Source: a virus. From it: a stretch of DNA of 29,308 nt. Below are positions 20,549-27,600 of this stretch, one piece after another. The DNA is taken from IMG/VR virus record IMGVR_UViG_3300021375_000117, positions 1-29,308 of that record; one strand, 5' to 3'. Within the stretch, counting starts at the first letter, position 1. The number at the start of each line of letters is the position of its first letter. The notes below the pieces were generated by a model that had not been told where the DNA came from, searched no databases, and was given only the letters and a program-made list of their open reading frames with translations. Both the position numbers and the translations under genes were made by a program.

Positions 20549-21985
20549 TTAATCTACTGCGTTGAAATATTTGCCTGAGCCAGTACGGGCTAGCTGCTCG
20601 GAAGGAGTTAGATACTTTCCCGCACCTCTATTATTGCTCGCTCTTCTAAACGTATCGTTCTTCCAGTTTTTCCACTCTTTATCGTTATCAATCACAGCAT
20701 TCCCGTTTTCATCTATGCTGAGATACTGTGCCGCTTCCAGAACCTTCGCTCTGGACAAAGGCTTGCCCTCATTAAATCGACTTAGATTTCTAATAACGCC
20801 TTGATCTTTAAGTGCGTTATAGGATTGATCTCCAGCTAGAGCTGCCTCAACAGGTTGATAATTGCCCACTCGATTCGACGAATAGTGAGACCTCATCAGC
20901 CCTTTGTTTGCAGCAAACTCGCTCATAGTCATGCCCTTAATAGGGCTTGATAGATCTGGGTTTCGTGCTCCATCTATTTCAGCAGCTTTAATGTCGTCAG
21001 CGACTAGCTGCAAGAAGTCTCCGTCTTTGCGACCCTCAGTTAAGTCGTAACCCCTTGCATTAATTTCGTTAAGTACTCCACGATAAGGCGCCATAGCGTT
21101 TGCGTACTGATAGAACCCGCTGGCGGCTTGAACGGCTTCTTCGACAGACATAAATGCTTTCTCACTGCTAGCTTCACGACCAACAGTCATTGGAGCCTCG
21201 TAAGTAAACTGCTCACCTGTCTCAGGGTTCTCAATCAAAACGTCTACTGTGAGTCCTAATGAATTTCCGTCCAGCCCAACATTCGACACCTGCTTGCTCA
21301 CAACAACGTAGCCCTTGTCTGCATAAGAGCCTGCGTGTTTGTGAGTTTCTGATGTAACTAACTCTCCAACACCAGCCATATTGTTACTGTGAAACACTAC
21401 GTTAAAAGTATCTCTAAGGGCGGTCTCATCAATTTGGTCAGCCTTACCTTCGGCAATAAGGTCGAGTGTTTGTTTGAGTCTTCCTGCTTGGAACTGAACG
21501 TTAGGCTGGGTGACGTAATCCAAGTCCATCAGCGTTCCTCTGGTGGCTTCTGCCATCTCTGCAAGCCTAGCCTGCGTGTCAGCATCGTAAGCAACCTCAC
21601 CAGTTCTTACCTGCTCTGCCAAGTCCACAAACGACTGAACTCGTGTAGCTGCTACTGAATTTGTTTCTCTTTGACTTCGGCGCTTCTTCTTCAGGTCTAG
21701 ATCGTCAGTAAGGGTATCTGTTTGCGCGTTCCTAAAATTGGCGTCAGAATTAATTCTGGTTTCGTCCAGACCAAGCTGTTTCTTTTTATTTTCTGCCTCT
21801 AAACCCCTTATGCGAGTTTGTTCAGCGGCATTGTCTGTCTGCGCCTTTCGGTATGCAGCCGTAGATTCCCGATCAAGATCACCCTGACGAGCCTGCTCTT
21901 CAAGCCTGTCCCGTTGTAACTCACGATCCTTAACGTCACTTATTAGCCCGAAGCCACTTCTAAAACCGTCTGCAAAACCTGCCAT
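20549..21985 (-). CDS. Internal virion protein-like, 478 aa
   Basis: The protein begins MAGFADGFRSGFGLISDVKD. It has a long charged helical N-terminal third (RDRLEEQARQGDLDRESTAA and similar) suited to a coiled coil, then a mixed region with a beta-rich part near residues 230-275 (YVVVSKQVSNVGLDGNSLGL). The C-terminus is basic. It sits immediately upstream of the giant injected protein and after small internal-protein genes, the position of gp15 in T7-like phages, so it is probably part of the ejected core. Homology to gp15 is not visible by eye. The RBS TAGGTATTTATC resembles that of the giant gene. Confidence 0.7.
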   Translation of the reverse strand: MAGFADGFRSGFGLISDVKDRELQRDRLEEQARQGDLDRESTAAYRKAQTDNAAEQTRIRGLEAENKKKQLGLDETRINSDANFRNAQTDTLTDDLDLKKKRRSQRETNSVAATRVQSFVDLAEQVRTGEVAYDADTQARLAEMAEATRGTLMDLDYVTQPNVQFQAGRLKQTLDLIAEGKADQIDETALRDTFNVVFHSNNMAGVGELVTSETHKHAGSYADKGYVVVSKQVSNVGLDGNSLGLTVDVLIENPETGEQFTYEAPMTVGREASSEKAFMSVEEAVQAASGFYQYANAMAPYRGVLNEINARGYDLTEGRKDGDFLQLVADDIKAAEIDGARNPDLSSPIKGMTMSEFAANKGLMRSHYSSNRVGNYQPVEAALAGDQSYNALKDQGVIRNLSRFNEGKPLSRAKVLEAAQYLSIDENGNAVIDNDKEWKNWKNDTFRRASNNRGAGKYLTPSEQLARTGSGKYFNAVD

Positions 21986-21994
21986 GATAAATAC

Positions 21995-22639
21995 CTAGTC
22001 GAATAATTTGTTAAGTAAGAAAGCCACGCCTAAGCCAATAGCTATTGGTGTTGCTAATGCCGAGAGCTGAGCCATTGGTCCTGTAGCTGCTACGGCTTCG
22101 GATGCTGCGGCAACTTCGCCTGCGGCTGCGACTGCCTCACCACCAGTAGCGACTGCCTCAGTCACCCCAGCAAGATTGTTGATTGCTCCACCAACTTCTG
22201 CACCACCTGCCAACACCTCTCCAGTTGCCGTTACCCCCTCAACAGCAGTCGATATGTTGTTTATTCCTCCAGCCGTATTCGCTAACTCGCCACCTTCCAT
22301 TATGGTTTTAACTGTTTCTCCAGACTTGCCTATCCCCTCCATAGCGGTTCCGATGTTGTTTATCGGACCTGATGCGTCGGTAGCTGCGCTAAGAGCCCCT
22401 TGAGCGTCGGACAGTCTTTGGACGTTACCTGCGTGAGCGCCTTTCAGCTTCATCGCTGTCGATGCTCCCTGCATTCCACCAATACCTGCGCCAGTGCCAA
22501 GAAGCTGTGATTCCGCCGCCTGCTCCTGTGCCTCAATAGCCATCCTTTGCTGATTCTCAATAGACTCAGATCTAGCTACCGCTGCCATTCCTCTGTTTGC
22601 AAGACCTCTAAGACCTTGTCCTACCGCAATCATTGTCAT
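21995..22639 (-). CDS. Ala/Gly-rich virion protein with internal repeats and C-terminal membrane span, 214 aa
   Basis: The N-terminus is helical and Gln-rich (RSESIENQQRMAIEAQEQAA). The middle has three imperfect repeats of about 30 residues: GPINNIGTAMEGIGKSGETV, GGINNISTAVEGVTATGEVL and GGAINNLAGVTEAVATGGEA. The C-terminus is hydrophobic (ATPIAIGLGVAFLLNKLFD), a likely membrane-inserting helix. Such Ala/Gly-rich proteins with a terminal span are found among ejected core proteins of podoviruses. It overlaps the upstream gene by four bases. Confidence 0.65.
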   Translation of the reverse strand: MTMIAVGQGLRGLANRGMAAVARSESIENQQRMAIEAQEQAAESQLLGTGAGIGGMQGASTAMKLKGAHAGNVQRLSDAQGALSAATDASGPINNIGTAMEGIGKSGETVKTIMEGGELANTAGGINNISTAVEGVTATGEVLAGGAEVGGAINNLAGVTEAVATGGEAVAAAGEVAAASEAVAATGPMAQLSALATPIAIGLGVAFLLNKLFD

Positions 22640-23148
22640 TGTCCTGTACTCCTTGCCTTCTGTGAGATTCCTGATAGAGAGCCTGAAAGGATTGACTGGC
22701 GACGATCTGCATCTCTGAGTCTTGTATCGTTAAGTCCACCAACTAAACCACCCACAGCTGTTGTGCTGTTAGATATGTTGCTTCTGTTTTGCAAACCCAT
22801 TCGAGCCATGTTGCGGTCTTGTTGACCCTGAACATTGGTCACTGCACTTCCCATATTTGAGCGTGTACGTTCCAGATCTGCACCCAAGGACTTGGTGCCT
22901 GTTGCGGTGATTTGTCCTGCCAAAAAATCTTCCATCGGGGCAAATCGCGTATTATAGTCTTGAGTCTGAGCCCTAATTAAATCGGCATATAACTGGTCTC
23001 CGGGATTGTCTTCGGGACTCATGCCAGAATATCTGTAAGGGTTAATGTTTGAATAAGGATTACTGCCACCCGAGAAGTTGTAAAAGCTACCAACAGCTCC
23101 TGCTACTTCTGGGTTTAACATAGCCATATAGCCTCTAAAGTCCATCAT
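22636..23148 (-). CDS. Virion protein, 170 aa, paralogue-like to the next gene upstream
   Basis: It starts MMDFRGYMAMLNPEVAGAVG. The first part is Asn/Tyr/Ser-rich (NFSGGSNPYSNINPYRYSG), then comes a helical part with AQTQDYNTRFAPMEDFLAGQ. The segment Y...RFAPMEDF matches RYGDVFVPLENMF of the protein encoded at 23148-23720, and both continue with Gln/Ala/Met-rich helices containing MARMGLQ- or QFNMGLD-like ends. The two are likely diverged paralogues in the internal core, like small T7 gp14-type proteins. Starts and stops of the neighbours overlap, indicating coupled translation. Confidence 0.65.
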   Translation of the reverse strand: MMDFRGYMAMLNPEVAGAVGSFYNFSGGSNPYSNINPYRYSGMSPEDNPGDQLYADLIRAQTQDYNTRFAPMEDFLAGQITATGTKSLGADLERTRSNMGSAVTNVQGQQDRNMARMGLQNRSNISNSTTAVGGLVGGLNDTRLRDADRRQSILSGSLSGISQKARSTGQ

Positions 23149-23720
23149 TAGCCTCCACCTCCTAAGCCATATCCTGCCGCCATGCCGGCACCAGTACCTG
23201 CAATAGATGCAAGACTTTGTGATCTAGCGAAATCTCTTTTAGCCGCTGATCCCGCTCTATCTAAACTGTTCTGCATACGATCAATGTTTCCAGTCATTGC
23301 TTGAGTTTGAAGACCCTGACCCATTGCTATTACATTACCTAAACCTTGGTAGGCAGCATCTGTATAACCAAGACCTGCATCTGCACCAGCAAGACCCATA
23401 CCTCTAGCCTGAGCCTGTCTTAATGCTGATGACTCACCTTGAGCGCGACCAGACATGGGGTCTAATCCCATATTGAATTGAGCGCCTTGCATATCTCCAA
23501 AGCCTTGCTCATAGATAGCAGAGGTCTGATTTTGTGCAGATGCCATTGCATCATCAGAAGCACCGTCAGCAAACATTGCTTTAGTGTCATCAATAAACAT
23601 GTTCTCTAAAGGGACAAACACATCACCGTAACGTCGCAATGCATTAGCTGCCTGCTGAGCTAGCGCCTCTTTACTCTCTAATTCCTTTGGATCGCTTCCG
23701 CCACCACCGCCAAAACACAT
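23148..23720 (-). CDS. Gly/Ala-rich internal virion protein, 190 aa
   Basis: The protein begins MCFGGGGGSDPKELESKEAL, an N-terminus (MCFGGGGS) that I recall from short virion proteins of marine podoviruses. It continues with the helical NALRRYGDVFVPLENMFIDD and Gln/Ala/Met-rich segments, and ends in a flexible Gly-rich tail (GTGAGMAAGYGLGGGG). It is likely a core or gp14-like ejection protein. Its stop overlaps the start of the paralogue-like gene downstream by one base. Confidence 0.65.
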   Translation of the reverse strand: MCFGGGGGSDPKELESKEALAQQAANALRRYGDVFVPLENMFIDDTKAMFADGASDDAMASAQNQTSAIYEQGFGDMQGAQFNMGLDPMSGRAQGESSALRQAQARGMGLAGADAGLGYTDAAYQGLGNVIAMGQGLQTQAMTGNIDRMQNSLDRAGSAAKRDFARSQSLASIAGTGAGMAAGYGLGGGG

Positions 23721-23723
23721 AAG

Positions 23724-24188
23724 CTAAACCTCTATCTTTAATAAAGCCCCGACTTCACTAAAGCCGTGGCGTTCCAATAACTTCTTATAGCCATCACCCG
23801 CTATACCTGACGTGATTCCTAAGGTCACTTGCTTTACTCCTTTCCCTGTAGCCCAAAGTCTGTAACTTGAAATAATCTCTTTAATACTGCTACCAATTCC
23901 TTTTCGCCTATCAGGCTTGAATACAAGCCCCAAATCCTCTGCAACTTTTTCGTATGAAAAAAAGCACTCTGTGACGCACCCCATGAACATCCCAACAACT
24001 TCGCCGTCATCGTCTGCAATCAACATAAAAATATCCGACAAGGGATTTATTGCTTCTTTGAGCAATCCGTAGAACTTACCGTCAGACCATCCACAGTTTT
24101 TGTAACTGCTGTTTTCTTGAAACCACTTACCCAAATCATTGATCTGAGGAAAGTCGTCTAACGACGGATCACGCACGACAATTGCCAC
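23724..24188 (-). CDS. GNAT-family N-acetyltransferase, 154 aa
   Basis: The first strand and helix are IVVRDPSLDDFPQINDLGKW. The middle strands are FMLIADDDGEVVGMFMGCVT. The acetyl-CoA motif A is LVFKPDRRKGIGSSIKEIIS (R-x-x-G-x-G type), and the closing helix and strand are YKKLLERHGFSEVGALLKIE. The order is complete for a GNAT domain, so it should transfer acetyl groups to an amine. Such genes are often found among structural genes of marine podoviruses, where the substrate is unknown. GTG start with AGG seven bases upstream; it lies after a non-coding gap, so it may begin a transcription unit. Confidence 0.85.
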   Translation of the reverse strand: MAIVVRDPSLDDFPQINDLGKWFQENSSYKNCGWSDGKFYGLLKEAINPLSDIFMLIADDDGEVVGMFMGCVTECFFSYEKVAEDLGLVFKPDRRKGIGSSIKEIISSYRLWATGKGVKQVTLGITSGIAGDGYKKLLERHGFSEVGALLKIEV

Positions 24189-24255
24189 TAAAGCCTGCCT
24201 TTAATATGTTGGATTTTTATAAGCTATATTCGTGTATAAACGAGTAGCTAATTCG

Positions 24256-24293
24256 GGGTGAGATGTTCCGGAGGTCGGAGTCCCGCTTTACCC
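24256..24293. other. GC-rich structured element in an AT-rich gap
   Basis: GGGTGA (24256-24261) pairs with TTTACCC (24288-24293), and TTCCG (24266-24270) with CGGAG (24276-24280) around GAGGT. This nested stem-loop stands out from AT-rich flanks. It may be a regulatory RNA element or processing site between the tail-fibre and virion-core genes. It is not a tRNA: no full cloverleaf or matching acceptor arm is present. Confidence 0.3.
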
Positions 24294-24316
24294 TTATGAT
24301 ACTTTAAAATCAAGTA

Positions 24317-24336
24317 AATTACTAAAAAAAGTAATT
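24317..24336 (-). terminator. AT-rich hairpin after the fibre-associated gene
   Basis: AATTACT and AGTAATT form a 7-bp stem around six T residues on the minus strand, directly after the stop at 24338. It is a weak stem without GC. It may be a terminator or RNA stability element. A TTGATT-like -35 follows, but with no convincing -10. Confidence 0.3.
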
Positions 24337-24337
24337 A

Positions 24338-24685
24338 TTACGCTTTGGGGTAGGAGTCTTTTACTTCTTTTATTGCTGTAAAGAACTCACCTGTTTCATT
24401 AAGTGTACCGTTGTCTATATCGTGAAACAGTTTGTCTAACTGATTTGCAATGCTTGGGTAAGTTAATGCCCTAGACTCTGCGTATGTAGGCTCTGGAGCT
24501 GTTGCCGTAACATACTGAATTACTGTTCCAAACTCGTCATCAACAACATAATCTACTTCATCTCTTGGCAACCTATCCGGAGCTGGTGCATACGCATACC
24601 ATCCTGACTGGTCCTTCATGCCTGCTTGTGGACCTGCCGTTATGCGTCCCTCACCTGTATCAAATTGAACATAAAGTTGTGTCAT
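24338..24685 (-). CDS. Tail-fibre-associated protein, 115 aa
   Basis: The protein begins MTQLYVQFDTGEGRITAGPQ and has acidic and beta-rich early parts. The C-terminal third, RALTYPSIANQLDKLFHDID, matches a pattern (YPxxxxQLDxL) common at the ends of tail-fibre assembly and XkdW-like phage proteins, followed by a helix and VKDSYPK. Its ATG overlaps the fibre stop (TAATG), so it is co-translated with the fibre. It is likely a chaperone or minor component of the fibre, though it could be structural. Confidence 0.65.
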   Translation of the reverse strand: MTQLYVQFDTGEGRITAGPQAGMKDQSGWYAYAPAPDRLPRDEVDYVVDDEFGTVIQYVTATAPEPTYAESRALTYPSIANQLDKLFHDIDNGTLNETGEFFTAIKEVKDSYPKA

Positions 24686-27600
24686 TATCGTAGGCTCATA
24701 GCTATGCCTTCTAAGGCGTAAATTTTATCCATCACCCAATTTTTGTATGGCTGGCTGCTTGGAACGTAGTACTTGTTCGCGTTGTAAACTCCAATCCTAA
24801 TTTCAAAATCAACAGCCGAGCTTGTCTTGGTGCCAAGACCGCCACTAATAGAGAACTGATATGGGTGGTAGTCAGACGCAGACCTGAAGAAAAAGTCATT
24901 AACCATAGTGTACTGATTGGTCAGGATCTGTCCGAACACAGACATGTTTGTGGTGATTGTTGATGTTGACGCTCTTGTGTAATAAATTCGAGTTCTATCT
25001 GTTGATGACGTATAGCCGCTGGATGATGTGTTGCCGTAGGTGTAGCCCATTACCAGTAATGCAGATCCCGAAGAGACAAGGGATGTTACATCTCCAGCCA
25101 CTTCAAACCAGTAGATAATATAACCAAAGCCGTAATTTTGAGATCCGTGATTGGTTACAGTCCCTAGAGAAGGAGTAGAACTTGATGTGTCGTTTGTTTT
25201 CATCCATAGCTCTAATCTGTAGGCGTCGTCATTCTCAAACACACCCCAACCTTCCGCACTGATGTAAGCTCTTTTCTCTACACCGTCCGCCTGAGCAGGA
25301 ATTTGACCTGTGAATATGACTTGCTCTGCTCCGTTAGGTGCATCAATTGCTACCGCCGAAGATAGAGAGAACGGAATCAGATCATTGATATCACCAGTTA
25401 TTTGGTCAGCTCTTAGGTTCTCTACTGTTATGTTGGCAGCGTTTATTGTTCCTGAGGTTATCTTGTTAGCTGATATGTCACCTAAGGTTAGTGTGGGAAC
25501 ACCGTTAACGTCCTGCGACGTAAGGAATACACCGTCAATGTTAAGGAGGGAGGTTGATATTTTTCCGCCCGAAATTCTATTTGCGTTTAACTGACCCGTA
25601 ATGTTTGCAGTATCAATTGTAGCGTTGCCAATCTGTGCTGTAGTAATCGTACCGTTCTTAATGAACGCACCATCCATATAAACACCGGCAGGGACAATAA
25701 CATTACCGTTCTCATCTTCTATATCCTCACCTTCAACCGTGAACGGAACTAAAACCTGAGTGTCATTTATGGGCTCGTTTGAAACTTGAGTCGAAGTAGT
25801 CTGAGGATTTACGATGGCGAACCGATCAGCCCTAACAATAAATGCAGAGGTTGGAGTTCCGTCATCATTGCTCGTGTTAGACAACCCGAATCCGGCTATA
25901 TGTCCTTGGTTGTCTACTTTTACGGAGTACTGTGATGAAAGTCCTGTCTCAGAATCTCCAACAATTTCCTGAGTAGTTTCAATAGCGGCTTTAATTCCGC
26001 TTGTTCCATCTTCACCATTAACAACAACTTGCAAGGTGTCAATCTTACTTGCGCCAGTCTGGTCTGTCTCAGACCCAAATACCTCTAGATTTATTTTTGA
26101 CGCAAAATCAGCTCCAGCTAATAAGACAGCGTTATCTGGATTACCTTGATCCCAAAGTGCTGCTGATAACTGCGAAACTCTAGATGCATTACTATCACCA
26201 TTCGGAAACACTTCGGTCTGTACTTTGTCAAAAGCCTCGGACGTAGCCAGCTTTAATGTCCCCGACGTATCACTATTAACAAACATAGATGCCGCTATGT
26301 TATCGACCTTATCAACCAACGCTCCACTGTTGTTTACCGTCGCATTAAGAGTCCCAAATTGAGCGGCTGTTGCCAAAGCTAGCTGCTCGTTACCATTAGA
26401 ATCTGTGTCATAAAGAACAGCCCTTAATCCATCTATTCTAGAAGCTGAAACATTTCCATCGGGACCAAAAACCTCTGTTTGTAATGTTGAAAATGCGTCA
26501 GCATCCGCAAGCTTCACATTATTATTTTCATCAAATACGGCTGAACTGAGAGCGTCTATTTTAGAAGCTCCTGCCTGAGGGGTTACACCCTCACCGTACA
26601 CGCTAGTGTTTAATACGGACACAGCACCGGAGGTTGCAGTAAGACCTGTTGTTGGATTTGTTATTGTCGCATCTAACGTGTCTATTCGAGATGAAGTCGC
26701 ACCAGAAGGCGTTACTCCATTGCCCCAAACCTCAGTTTCTAACAGAGATAAGGCTCCAGCGCCTGCTAACTTAACATTGCCCCCAGAATCAAACATCGCA
26801 TTATTTAAATCAACCACATCCGACTGAACCGACGTAACAAGACCTGAAGGGGGATCAGTAGAGTCATCGTAAATAGCTGTTACTTTGTTGCTAAGAGCAC
26901 CTAGAGCGCTGCCTGTAGCAAGTCTTGAGGTATCGTTAGCATTAAATACCTCAGCATCTAGGCTGGTTACTTTTTCCTGTATGGCGCTAATTTGAGTAAC
27001 CGCGTCTGGGTCATTGGGGTTGTATATTGCAGTTACGTTATTAGTTAACCCGTCTAGCGCATCTACTGTAGCTAACTTAACCTGATTGCCATTAAATACC
27101 GCACCTTCCAATGCTGTAGATCTACCTTGTAGCGACTTAACCGCAGACGCTTCATTGGGGTTATCTGGATTATAGATAGCCTCAATGCTAGTTGTTAAAC
27201 CATCAATGGAATTTTGCGTTGCTAATTGAACAACTCCATTAGAATCGAAAACTGCTGACTCAAGATCAGTTACATCGCTTTGAATTGTTTTAACAAGTGA
27301 TACTGCATTTGGATCGTCAGGGTTATAAATAGCCTCAACAGATGTGGTAAGACCAGACAATGCAGAAGTAGTAGCAAGTAAAACATTTCCGCTAGAATCA
27401 AAAACGGAGTTATTTAAATCAGTTATGTCATCCTGAACAGACTTAACAACACTAGCATTTCCGCCATCATAGATTGCAGTAACACTATTGGACACTGTAT
27501 TTAAAGCAGAACCTGTAGCTAATCTTGCAGACCCATCTGAATTAAATACTTCTCCTTCTAATGAAGTAATATCAGACTGAATTGTTTTTACAACAGACAC

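Noticed and set aside
23834-24019. 61-residue frame on the same strand inside the GNAT gene
   Set aside because: The host gene there is a conserved GNAT domain, not a linker, and the alternative frame has no protein-like pattern, unlike the two nested ORFs in the giant gene.
24256-24293. GGTCGGAGTCCCGC resembles the T-arm of a tRNA
   Set aside because: No anticodon arm, D-arm or matching acceptor stem can be drawn. A simple two-stem hairpin fits better.
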